Shown here: positions 8,537 through 16,327 of the stretch, one piece after another
How the letters are laid out: each line of letters opens with the position of its first letter
How positions within the stretch are numbered: position 1 is the first letter of the stretch
NCBI GenBank assembly: GCA_020687485.1
Contig: JAJEQR010000033.1
Location: 1 to 42,673, forward strand
Length of the DNA stretch: 42,673 nucleotides
Source: Hominifimenecus microfluidus
Lineage (GTDB): Bacteria > Bacillota > Clostridia > Lachnospirales > Lachnospiraceae
Direction of reading: 5' to 3'
Made by a program: the position numbers and the translations under genes
Notes under the pieces: model-generated
Seen by the model: only the letters and a program-made list of their open reading frames with translations
What the model was told of the DNA's origin: nothing
The model's database searches: none

Positions 8537-8606
8537 GTTATCCCCCTTGAGTTTATACTTTTTTCAGAGAATCACGGACACTCTTTCCTGAAAAACATTT
8601 TCGGTC

Positions 8607-9446
8607 TCAGATCACCTCCCGGTAATAGCTCCGCAGCAACGCAATCTCCGCCGCCCAGCCATCCTCGTCGTTTGGCGTCTCCAGGATAAACGGAAGATCT
8701 CTTAAGAGTGGATGATTGATAATATTCACCATCGCTTCCAGACCAATCGTCCCTTTTCCGATCACGGCATGGCGATCCTTATGAGCTCCCTGTGGGTTCA
8801 TACTGTCATTCAAATGCACCGCCCTCAAGAAAGGAAGACCGATCACGCGGTCGAATTCCTCTAGCACCTCGTCCAGATGACCGGCAATATCGTAACCCGC
8901 ATCCCACACATGGCAGGTATCCAGACAGATTCCCATCTTATCCTTTCTCTCAATTCGATCCAGAATCATGCGAAGCTCTTCGAAACGGCCTCCGACCTCG
9001 CTGCCCTTTCCTGCCATCGTCTCCAGGAGGACTGTCGTTGACTGCTCTCCGGTCAGCACACGATTGAGACATTCCGCAATCAGACAAACGCCTTCTTCTA
9101 TTCCCTGACCCACATGGCTTCCCGGATGAAAATTATAGAAATTTCCCGGCAGATATTCCATCCGCTGCAGATCATCTCGCATGATATTCTCCGCGAACTC
9201 CCGCAGGTCCGACCGCGCCGCGCAGGCATTCATTGTGTACGGCGCATGTGCAACCACCGCTTCGATTCGCTGCTGCTCCCTGATCTTCTGAAAGCGCTTT
9301 ACATCTTCTTCATCAATTGCTTTCGCTTTTCCTCCCCGCGGGTTTCTCGTAAAAAAAGCAAAGGCGGTGGCATTTAAGCGCACCGCCGTTTTTCCCATTG
9401 CTTCAAAACCTTTCGCTGAGGAGATATGACTCCCTATTTTCAGCAT
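8607..9446 (-). CDS. nfo: Endonuclease IV (AP endonuclease)
   Basis: Nfo cuts 5' to abasic sites and trims blocked 3' ends in base excision repair, using three zinc ions in a TIM barrel. The 279-residue length is normal. Diagnostic motifs are all present: NFHPGSH, LLETMAGKGSEVG, GICLDTCHVWDAGYD and HLNDSMNPQGAHKDRH, followed by GKGTIG. The ATG at 9444-9446 has GAGG seven bases upstream. It overlaps the end of the upstream ROK gene by seven bases, so it is probably translated from the same message. Confidence 0.97.
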   Translation of the reverse strand: MLKIGSHISSAKGFEAMGKTAVRLNATAFAFFTRNPRGGKAKAIDEEDVKRFQKIREQQRIEAVVAHAPYTMNACAARSDLREFAENIMRDDLQRMEYLPGNFYNFHPGSHVGQGIEEGVCLIAECLNRVLTGEQSTTVLLETMAGKGSEVGGRFEELRMILDRIERKDKMGICLDTCHVWDAGYDIAGHLDEVLEEFDRVIGLPFLRAVHLNDSMNPQGAHKDRHAVIGKGTIGLEAMVNIINHPLLRDLPFILETPNDEDGWAAEIALLRSYYREVI

Positions 9447-10645
9447 AAAATGCCCTCTTCTTCATCGAAAAGATACTCAATCAGATGATCTCTTATCCAG
9501 GAGATACAGCCGAAGGAAACTCCGTAAATACCCAGCTTGGAGCAGATGATCTGATCCACCGGATATCCGCCATGAGTCAGTTCTTCTACCTTCTTTGCCA
9601 CCTGATCCAGACCGCGGCGCCCCAGGAGCAAGCCTAAGTAGCTGCCGATGCACAGTGTCTCCGGATGGAAGATATGAATCAGATTCGTCAAACCAATGGC
9701 CAGATAATCGTATACCTCCTGCATCGCTTCCTCTACTTCCGGATCTTCAAACTTCTGACGGCGCATCAGATCCAGCACGCTCTCATAACGGTTCGTCTGG
9801 TTCGGATAGAGTTTATTGATCAGTGCATGGATGGAAGCATAGCTCTCCAGGCATCCGCGGCTGCCGAACTCATTCTCCTTGCCGTTGCGCTCTACGATCA
9901 TCTGACCGACGCGGCCGGAGAAATCGCTGGACATGGAATATGTGCCGCCACCGGAATACAGATCCAGCTTCAGCCCCCATGCGCCGTGCAGATAAGCCAG
10001 GTAGGTATCCGGGCTCGCGTCACCGAAGTGTACCTCACCCATGGCGCCGGCTGCCGCGGTGGTCAGAACTGCTACCGGGAGCTTGCCCAGACGCTTCTTC
10101 AGCTCCTTATACGCATCTACGCCCTTCCATTCCGGCAGAGGCGGATTCTCCTGATAAGACTCATCTTCCTGATTGTAATTCACCGGAAGAGCAACACCGA
10201 GACCGATCACGCCGTGCGTCATGTTGTTGTATTTCTCCGAGCACTCAGCAATCAGCTGCTCCATGCCTTTGAAGAACGTCTCCGGATCCTGATGGCAATG
10301 CTCCATCACCGGCTTCTCCAGGATGGTACCTCTCAGATCGGTCACTACAATATTCGTAGATACTGCGGAAATCTCCACACCGATCAGAACACCGAAAGTC
10401 TTGGAAAGCATCAGCATAACCGGAGGTCTTCCGGAATCAGAACTGACAATCCCCTCCTCCGAAATCAGATCACAGTCCATCAGCGTCTTCACGCAATTGG
10501 ATACCGTTACCTTGTTCAAACCAGTCACACGGGAAATCTCCGCACGGGAAATCGGTGCCCGAAGTACAACCGTACGAAATACCTTTTCAAGGTTCAGATT
10601 TTTCATCAATGCAAATGTACCGTTTTTTCCAATGTAAGATTCCAT
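9440..10645 (-). CDS. ROK-family transcriptional regulator (NagC/XylR type)
   Basis: The 401-residue protein has a winged helix-turn-helix (about residues 18-65, including SRAEISRVTGLNKVTVSNCV) followed by a ROK domain. In ROK regulators that domain senses a sugar or sugar phosphate. Two hallmarks are eroded. The zinc motif CxCGxxGCxE reads ENEFGSRGCLES, keeping one of three Cys, and the catalytic GEIGH stretch reads GRVGQ. Kinase activity is therefore unlikely and the protein is probably a pure regulator. AAGGAGA precedes the ATG. The gene overlaps nfo. No sugar genes are adjacent, so its target is unknown. Confidence 0.88.
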   Translation of the reverse strand: MESYIGKNGTFALMKNLNLEKVFRTVVLRAPISRAEISRVTGLNKVTVSNCVKTLMDCDLISEEGIVSSDSGRPPVMLMLSKTFGVLIGVEISAVSTNIVVTDLRGTILEKPVMEHCHQDPETFFKGMEQLIAECSEKYNNMTHGVIGLGVALPVNYNQEDESYQENPPLPEWKGVDAYKELKKRLGKLPVAVLTTAAAGAMGEVHFGDASPDTYLAYLHGAWGLKLDLYSGGGTYSMSSDFSGRVGQMIVERNGKENEFGSRGCLESYASIHALINKLYPNQTNRYESVLDLMRRQKFEDPEVEEAMQEVYDYLAIGLTNLIHIFHPETLCIGSYLGLLLGRRGLDQVAKKVEELTHGGYPVDQIICSKLGIYGVSFGCISWIRDHLIEYLFDEEEGILC

Positions 10646-10790
10646 GATACTCTCCTTTCATTCCTGCTGAGAATCTTGCTTTAAATAGTATATATGGATG
10701 AAAACTCACGACTTTTTAACCCATATTAACATCATACTGTATCCCGGGACTTTTTTCAAGATATTTTGTATAAAATTTTACCAAAAATCA

Positions 10791-10820
10791 AAAAAAGCAG
10801 TAATCCATATGGATTACTGC
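10791..10820 (-). terminator. Intrinsic terminator of the tRNA-Pro/tRNA-Arg operon
   Basis: The minus strand reads GCAGTAATCC, a central ATAT, GGATTACTGC (10797-10820), then a T-run (10791-10796). The hairpin is a perfect palindrome. Confidence 0.92.
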
Positions 10821-10835
10821 ACCATCTTTTATAGA

Positions 10836-10909
<74 letters not shown>

Positions 10910-10937
10910 ACTGGCGATTCATTCTGAAATGAATCAA

Positions 10938-11011
10938 TCGGGGCGACAGGATTTGAACCTGCGACCTCCCGGTCCCTAACCGGACGCTCTACCAAGCTGA
11001 GCCACGCCCCG
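10938..11011 (-). tRNA. tRNA-Pro (anticodon AGG)
   Basis: A 74-base cloverleaf with acceptor stem CGGGGCG/CGCCCCG, D stem GCTC/GAGC, anticodon stem TCCGG/CCGGG (one U-G pair) and loop TTAGGGA. The anticodon is AGG, with G37 as usual for proline, and the T-loop is TTCAAAT. CCA is not encoded. An A at position 34 is uncommon in bacteria outside tRNA-Arg(ACG); it would need conversion to inosine or would read mainly CCU. It is first in the operon, upstream of tRNA-Arg(TCT). Confidence 0.95.
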
Positions 11012-11016
11012 AAGCA

Positions 11017-11071
11017 ACAAGGTTGCTCTCACAACCTTGTATAGTTTAACAAATGGAAACTCATTTGTCAA
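11017..11071 (-). promoter_or_regulatory. Promoter and leader hairpin of the tRNA-Pro/tRNA-Arg operon
   Basis: Minus-strand TTGACA (11066-11071), a 17-base spacer and TAAACT (11043-11048) form the promoter. Just downstream, ACAAGGTTG and CAACCTTGT (11017-11040) make a 9-bp hairpin immediately before the first tRNA, probably part of precursor processing. Confidence 0.88.
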
Positions 11072-11099
11072 CACTTTTTTGAATTTTTTTCAAAAAAGT

Positions 11100-11456
11100 T
11101 TATGCAAGCTTTGCCTTAGCAACTTCTGTCAGTTTAGTGAAAGCTGCAGCATCGTTTACTGCCAGTTCAGCCAGAACCTTACGGTTCATCTCAACACCTG
11201 CCAGCTTCAGACCATACATGAACTTGCTGTAGGACAGACCGTTCATACGAGCTGCTGCGTTGATACGTGCGATCCACAGGCTACGGAACTGTCTCTTTCT
11301 CTGCTTACGGCCTGCATAGGAGCTGGTCAGAGCTCTCATAACAGACTGCTTTGCTACTCTATACTGCTTGGAACGGGCACCACGATAGCCCTTTGCCAGC
11401 TTTAATACACGATTATGTCTTTTCTTAGCGCCTAAGCCGCCTTTAATTCTTGCCAT
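11100..11456 (-). CDS. rplT: 50S ribosomal protein L20
   Basis: L20 is an early-assembly protein that binds 23S rRNA, and in Firmicutes it represses the infC-rpmI-rplT operon through the leader RNA. The 118-residue basic protein begins [15 protein letters not shown] and contains the expected [15 protein letters not shown] helix. It is the last gene of the operon, 24 bases after rpmI, with AGGAGGAAG before its ATG. Confidence 0.98.
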   Translation of the reverse strand: MARIKGGLGAKKRHNRVLKLAKGYRGARSKQYRVAKQSVMRALTSSYAGRKQRKRQFRSLWIARINAAARMNGLSYSKFMYGLKLAGVEMNRKVLAELAVNDAAAFTKLTEVAKAKLA

Positions 11457-11480
11457 TGTTCAGTCTTCCTCCTTTAGCGA

Positions 11481-11675
11481 TTAGTAGGGCAGAATCTTCT
11501 TCATTACCTTTGCGTTAGTAGCGTCAGTAATGGTTGCTTTACGAAGATTTCTCTTTCTCTTCTGGGACTTCTTAGTAAGAATGTGGCTCTTGTAGGCTTT
11601 CATTCTCTTTAACTGACCGGTACCGGTTTTCTTGAAACGCTTTGCAGCGGCTCTTTTCGTCTTTAACTTCGGCAT
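11481..11675 (-). CDS. rpmI: 50S ribosomal protein L35
   Basis: A 64-residue, very basic protein starting [18 protein letters not shown], diagnostic for L35. The longer frame opens 14 codons earlier but without a ribosome site, whereas AAGGAGG lies just before ATG 11675. It is the middle gene of the infC-rpmI-rplT operon. Confidence 0.97.
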   Translation of the reverse strand: MPKLKTKRAAAKRFKKTGTGQLKRMKAYKSHILTKKSQKRKRNLRKATITDATNAKVMKKILPY

Positions 11676-11703
11676 TTTCATGTCCTCCTTCAGCTCATTT
11701 TCC

Positions 11704-12210
11704 TTATTTCTTTTCACTCAAAAACATAACCAGGCTTCTTCCTTCCACCTTGGCCGGCTTATCGATTACTGCGATATCAGAAAGCTTCTCAGCGAAATCA
11801 TCCAGGATATGACGGCTCTGGTTCATGTGACTCATCTCACGACCACGGAACCGCAGGGAAACCTTTACTTTGTCACCCTTCTCCAGGAACTTGCGTGCTG
11901 CCTTCGCCTTCGTATTCACATCGTTCTCGTCGATGTTCGGAGAGAGGCGCACTTCCTTAATCTCAATTACCTTCTGCTTTTTTTTGGCTTCTTTTTCTTT
12001 GCGGGCCATCTCATACCGATATTTTCCGTAATCAATAATCTTGCAAACAGGCGGATTGGCATTCGGTGCGATAAGCACCAGATCCAACTCTTCTTCTCTC
12101 GCCATACGAAGAGCTTCCTTCGAATTCATAACTCCGATCTGCTCTCCCTGACTTCCAATCAGTCGGATCTCTCTGTCGCCGATCTTACCGTTGATCATTA
12201 ACTCGCTAAT
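11704..12210 (-). CDS. infC: Translation initiation factor IF-3, probable AUU start
   Basis: IF-3 keeps the ribosomal subunits apart and checks the start codon. The product shows both domains: [16 protein letters not shown] with [21 protein letters not shown] (N domain), and [20 protein letters not shown] with [13 protein letters not shown] (C domain). The first in-frame ATG (12198) is 21 bases from AGGAGG (12220-12225). An in-frame ATT at 12208-12210 sits nine bases from it, adding MSEL. An AUU start is the classic way IF-3 limits its own synthesis, so I place the start there. With ATG the protein is 164 residues, with ATT 168. Confidence 0.93.
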   Translation of the reverse strand: MSELMINGKIGDREIRLIGSQGEQIGVMNSKEALRMAREEELDLVLIAPNANPPVCKIIDYGKYRYEMARKEKEAKKKQKVIEIKEVRLSPNIDENDVNTKAKAARKFLEKGDKVKVSLRFRGREMSHMNQSRHILDDFAEKLSDIAVIDKPAKVEGRSLVMFLSEKK

Positions 12211-12225
12211 GGTCGTATACCTCCT

Positions 12226-12386
12226 ATGATCATGTTCCTTCTCGTGAGTGGCACGAAAAAAGGTGAATAGTCAGACTATCCACCTTTTACATGCAAATAA
12301 AACATTAACAGTAAAAACCCGAGTCACGCAAAATGTGCTGAGGTGAGAGTGGATACTCTGCTTTCAATAAATTTCACAACATGTGT
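12226..12386 (-). ncRNA. Attenuator leader of infC-rpmI-rplT (L20-leader type)
   Basis: About 160 bases of transcribed leader precede infC. Near its end a 12-13-bp hairpin with one mismatch (12259-12287), followed by a T-run (12256-12260), forms an intrinsic terminator upstream of the coding region. An upstream element on the minus strand, TATCCAC (complement of 12349-12355), exactly complements GTGGATA in the terminator's 5' arm. It could act as antiterminator or take part in a long-range fold. This is the layout of the Firmicute L20 leader, where L20 favours termination. Assignment to that RNA family is by position and structure only. Confidence 0.72.
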
Positions 12387-12415
12387 ATATTACCACTCTT
12401 TCCTCTGTATGTCAA
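12387..12415 (-). promoter_or_regulatory. Sigma-A promoter of the infC operon
   Basis: Minus-strand TTGACA (12410-12415), 17-base spacer, TAATAT (12387-12392). It lies just after the end of the DUF1540 gene. Confidence 0.88.
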
Positions 12416-12472
12416 TGGTTTTTTGCAATTTTTATAACTCTGCCGGCCTGTTTGCTGCTTCTTTGACTTTTT

Positions 12473-12787
12473 CTATGCTTCCGCAGCGAAGGTGGAGCAT
12501 TCTGTTTCTTCCATGCGTCGAGCTCCGCTTCCTGCGATATCAATACTTCTCGCTGTACATGCGCGCGCATCATTAAAGCGGCAATTAATCGCTTCACATT
12601 CTACCCGAAGTTCCGTGTTCGGCTCAACTGCGTGATTACAACACTGTCCGGATCGACAGGTAAAACTGCTGCAGCAGGTATCGCGTTCATCATCGGCACG
12701 GCTTCCATCCACACGGATCTCTTTCAGGCAGCACTTGTGCTCCTCATTGTAAGCGCAGGTATCTACATTGCATGCTAATCTGGTCAT
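12473..12787 (-). CDS. DUF1540 cysteine-rich protein, two repeats
   Basis: A 104-residue protein made of two DUF1540 modules. Each has a Cys pattern of the form C-x4-C-x6-CxA or similar: first LACNVDTCAYNEEHKCCLKEI, second VECEAINCRFNDARACTARSI. Each ends with CSSF or CSTF. DUF1540 domains are small and probably metal-binding, with no agreed function. The ATG has a perfect AAAGGAGG eight bases upstream. The promoter resembles forespore sigma-factor sites, which hints at a role in the developing spore. It is not part of the infC operon, which has its own promoter. Confidence 0.88.
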   Translation of the reverse strand: MTRLACNVDTCAYNEEHKCCLKEIRVDGSRADDERDTCCSSFTCRSGQCCNHAVEPNTELRVECEAINCRFNDARACTARSIDIAGSGARRMEETECSTFAAEA

Positions 12788-12818
12788 AAAAAATACCTCC
12801 TTTATTTGATTCGCTACT

Positions 12819-12847
12819 TAGTATGACCGTTTTTTAATTTCTTATCC
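12819..12847 (-). promoter_or_regulatory. Forespore-type (sigma-F/sigma-G) promoter of the DUF1540 gene
   Basis: Minus-strand GGATA (12843-12847, fits gnATR), a 17-base spacer and CATACTA (12819-12825) match the sigma-G pattern. The bases GGT just before CATACTA also fit the GG-rich -10 of sigma-F. No sigma-A promoter is visible for this gene. Confidence 0.6.
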
Positions 12848-12890
12848 GCCGAATTGTGATTTTCATATTTTCTCATTGCATTATTTTTTA

Positions 12891-15800
12891 TTACTCGTTT
12901 TCTTCACTTTCTTCTCTATTTTTTTCTTCACCTTCTTTTTCTTCGTCTTTTTTTTCATCTTTTTCTTTCGCGTTTTCTTTCCGGATGAGGATCTCTGTCT
13001 GTAAAAACTCTGCGGATACTCCGGAAGCGCTTCCCTCTTTTTTACCGCGATGCCCCCTGTTTCGACTTTTACTTCTATTATTTTTTGATTTGATCCACAG
13101 AGAAGAACCGATTCCTGCAAGGACAGCGAACAAAAACAGTGGCACTCCCATCCTCCATGAGATAAAAATTGTATCGTTTTTTCCATCCATCTTTTTCTCA
13201 TCATCAGATTCCTTCTGACTTCTGACTCGGAGTCTCTCTCCTTTTTCACTGCCCGAAAACGCTCTCTCCGCATCCGAAACCGTCTCAGCGACATTCCCTT
13301 CCGGACAGACCATCACCTGCACCGAAGTCACATCGCTCCGGTTCCCGGCGGCGTCTTCTGCCCATAGCTCAAGCTTCTGCCAGTCTTCTCCGGCAAAGAG
13401 CTCCAGACTACAGATTCCACGCTCTGCCTCCAATTCTTCTCCAGAAATTTCCAGATGCTGATCGCCACACTGAATCACCAGCCGCTTCATCCGGATATTA
13501 TCCAGTACAGTCACAGAAAACTGCCGGCTCTCTTCCGAATAGTACCCGCCGTTCTCCAGATCTGTTAAAGCAATGCTCGGAGCGGAATGATCTACAACAA
13601 ACTGAATCGGTCGAAAACCACCTTCACTGTCTGTCCGGTTGCCGGAAGCATCCACAGAATAGAACGTAACCGAATAGCGCCCTTCCTCTGAAAAAAGACT
13701 GTCAGGAAGGAAATAGAGGAAAACATTCCATCGTTTCTGTAATTCATAGGTTTCCTCCTGATAATCGCTGCCGGAAAACAGTTTTACCTTCCCATCATGG
13801 TTGATCGCAATCTGTGAAAATTCCAGAGTGCCTACATTTTCCTCCCAAATACGAAAGGACGGAGCCTCAGAAAAATAATAAGCATCCAGCTGACGCTCAA
13901 AGAACGGATCAGTATAATAATGGGAGCCGTATCGATTCAAAGAAAAACGAATCTCCTGCCACGTTTCTTTCCCTGACCGGTCAGCAGCGCAAACAGAAAG
14001 AATATAGCGATCATCCCAGGATTCCCCGTGCGGAAGATCGGAAAACTCCCACCTCTGCCCCGTGCCGAAGGCAGTCTTCCGGGATGCGGCAAGCAGTGCG
14101 GACGCTTCTCTTCCGGATTCACTGGTCAGTGAAACCTGCAGACTGTCCGGCTGATAGAAGCGATCCGAAGCTTCTATCTTAAATGATACCGAACCGCTTA
14201 CCGTCATCCCCTCTTCGATTCCGGTCACCTGAAGCTTTGGAGCTGTCGTATCGATCGCTGCGCGCTCCACAAGCTTCTGCATATGATTTCCCGCCAGATC
14301 TGCGCTTTCTGCAAGAATCCGGTATTCTCCATCCTCTGGGAAAGAGAAGCTTGCCCGATATTCCAGTCCGTTCTGAAGCCATGTCTCCGCGTCTGCCTTT
14401 ATCTCACGAAATTCTCCCGGCAGGATCTCCAGTACTGTCAGATGCGTCTCCTCCCGGGAAAGATTCCTGTCGCGGATGCTTACCATCAATGTTCCTGTAT
14501 CATGGTATTCTCCCTGATTTTTCCCGCTTCCATCACCGTAAATCAACTCACATTCCGGTGGGATCTGGTCAATCTGAAACGATTCCCTGCACATTTCCGA
14601 CCAGTTGCCCGCCAGATCTTTCGCTTGAATGGTAAGTTCATAGTTCCCGTCTTCCCAGAAATTCAACTTCGTCTCATAAATGGTCCCCTCACCACCGCCT
14701 GGGATCTCAACCCATTCCGGTTGAATACTTTTCCCGGATACAGAGATCCGTATACCGGACAAGTCTGGAAACTTATCTCTAATCCGTATCCGTGCTCTCC
14801 GACTTTCCGCGAAGATGCTGCCATTCACAGCTTCTCCAGAATCAGAATCCCACTCCACAGATATGTTCGGCGGTGTGCTGTCGATAAAAAATGGCTCTGT
14901 CTCATACAGCGTTTCATTCCCGGCATGATCTTTCACATACACACGAATCCGGACAGAATCAGATTCATACTCTTCCTTCGACAAAAACAGCTCTCTTTGA
15001 AAGCCGATTCGATTCGCCTCAGCTTCAAACGCTTCCGAATTTTCCCATGTCATGCCGCCGTTCCGACTGATCTGCATCCAGACCTGCGCAAGCCCAGAGG
15101 AAAACCCCTCCTCTGCAACCACGATATCCGCACGGACATCATTTCTGTAAATATGATCTGCTGCTTCCGGTGTCTTTATCCGTACCACTGCAGACGGCGC
15201 CTGACTGTCTGCCAGGATACGCGGAGTATTGATATAAGAAATATTTCCTGCCATATCTTCAATCCGCATGTACAAATACACGACTTCTCCCGGAGAAATG
15301 ACATCTGCTTTTTCGCTGCTCCAGGCTGCACCGGCCAGCTCGTCTTCTGTCAGCTCACAATCGGAAGAAAGATAACTGACCCGCCTTACTCCGGAACAAC
15401 TATCCTCGGCGCGGTACGAAACAGTGGCTTCCCGGTTCAGAAAAAGAGTATTCTGCTCCGCCGGATAATAAACCAACTGATTCCAGCGGAAAGAATCCAC
15501 CTGGATGGCTCCTTCCGGCGGTGTCATATCGAGAGTAAATGCAAATGCTCCTTCTTGAAAATTCCCATCTGCATCCAACACTTTGACACTGCCGGAATAA
15601 TGTGTGTCCCAGTCTGTGTTTCCGCCAAGTTCTATTTTTTTCTCATATACCACCATCTTCTGTTCATCCGGATTTTCTCCTTCCCCTGATTCCGGAGGAA
15701 GAAGCTTCCACTCCGACTCCAATTGTGATTCCGATGAATTCAGTGTCTGTTTCAAAAGCTTTTCTCCGCGTGCAGAGTCCGCCGACAAATGCCACTCTTC

Positions 15801-16271
15801 CCTGAATGGAAATACTTTTTCGGTGCCATCCTGATCTCCGGCAACCTCTGTTTCCTTGAGAATTTCTGAATATTCCGGCTCTTTTGGACTTTCTGAACCG
15901 TCTGTCTCTTTTCGACTTTCTGAATCTTCTGGTTCTTCTGTCTCTTTTGAACGTTCTGTTTCTTCTATGTTTCCGTCTGCTTCTGCCCCTCCCTTATCCA
16001 AATCATTTTCCTTCTTGTCTCTTTCGTCCGAAAGGAAGATACGAAGTCTTATTATAACTTTTCCGGCATATGCCTCCTCATTTCCAATCACAGCTCCGGC
16101 ATCTGAAAGCAGTTCCGCTTCCAGATGCCATTCCGGATCGGTTGCGCCGTCCGCTTTCACATACCATGTTCCAAAAACACCAAATAAAACCAGCAACGCT
16201 ATCAGTAACAGTGGTAGGAAGCGTATCTGTTTCTGTATCTGCGCGTATTTTTGTGCGTATTTTTTCTTCAT
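12891..16271 (-). CDS. Large single-pass surface protein with Ig-like repeats and acidic/basic cytoplasmic tail
   Basis: This 1126-residue protein has an N-terminal membrane/signal segment (about 17-38) and a low-complexity Glu/Ser/Lys linker (about 85-155). Five or six Ig-like modules of about 100-120 residues follow, recognisable by the strand-boundary pattern Asp-x2-x-Pro-Pro/Ala-Pro: LDMTPPEGAI, LADSQAPSAV, FIDSTPPNIS, QIDQIPPECE, AIDTTAPKLQ, VVDHSAPSIA. Near the C-terminus a transmembrane helix (about 1035-1060) precedes a 65-residue Lys/Arg- then Glu-rich tail that should be cytoplasmic. It lacks an LPxTG motif. It lies 56 bases after the Ser/Thr kinase gene with GAGGAG before its ATG, so the two form one unit. 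Adhesion, sensing or envelope scaffolding are possible; the function is not known. Confidence 0.8.
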   Translation of the reverse strand: MKKKYAQKYAQIQKQIRFLPLLLIALLVLFGVFGTWYVKADGATDPEWHLEAELLSDAGAVIGNEEAYAGKVIIRLRIFLSDERDKKENDLDKGGAEADGNIEETERSKETEEPEDSESRKETDGSESPKEPEYSEILKETEVAGDQDGTEKVFPFREEWHLSADSARGEKLLKQTLNSSESQLESEWKLLPPESGEGENPDEQKMVVYEKKIELGGNTDWDTHYSGSVKVLDADGNFQEGAFAFTLDMTPPEGAIQVDSFRWNQLVYYPAEQNTLFLNREATVSYRAEDSCSGVRRVSYLSSDCELTEDELAGAAWSSEKADVISPGEVVYLYMRIEDMAGNISYINTPRILADSQAPSAVVRIKTPEAADHIYRNDVRADIVVAEEGFSSGLAQVWMQISRNGGMTWENSEAFEAEANRIGFQRELFLSKEEYESDSVRIRVYVKDHAGNETLYETEPFFIDSTPPNISVEWDSDSGEAVNGSIFAESRRARIRIRDKFPDLSGIRISVSGKSIQPEWVEIPGGGEGTIYETKLNFWEDGNYELTIQAKDLAGNWSEMCRESFQIDQIPPECELIYGDGSGKNQGEYHDTGTLMVSIRDRNLSREETHLTVLEILPGEFREIKADAETWLQNGLEYRASFSFPEDGEYRILAESADLAGNHMQKLVERAAIDTTAPKLQVTGIEEGMTVSGSVSFKIEASDRFYQPDSLQVSLTSESGREASALLAASRKTAFGTGQRWEFSDLPHGESWDDRYILSVCAADRSGKETWQEIRFSLNRYGSHYYTDPFFERQLDAYYFSEAPSFRIWEENVGTLEFSQIAINHDGKVKLFSGSDYQEETYELQKRWNVFLYFLPDSLFSEEGRYSVTFYSVDASGNRTDSEGGFRPIQFVVDHSAPSIALTDLENGGYYSEESRQFSVTVLDNIRMKRLVIQCGDQHLEISGEELEAERGICSLELFAGEDWQKLELWAEDAAGNRSDVTSVQVMVCPEGNVAETVSDAERAFSGSEKGERLRVRSQKESDDEKKMDGKNDTIFISWRMGVPLFLFAVLAGIGSSLWIKSKNNRSKSRNRGHRGKKEGSASGVSAEFLQTEILIRKENAKEKDEKKDEEKEGEEKNREESEENE

Positions 16272-16327
16272 TGTCTTTTTTACTCCTCTCGTAAATTCCC
16301 TTTCCTCTCATTTCGTTGCCCTGCCAG

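Noticed and set aside
12881-13294. 137-codon frame rich in Lys at the end of the Ig-repeat gene
   Set aside because: Frame-shifted shadow of the charged tail; the main frame is continuous for 1126 codons.
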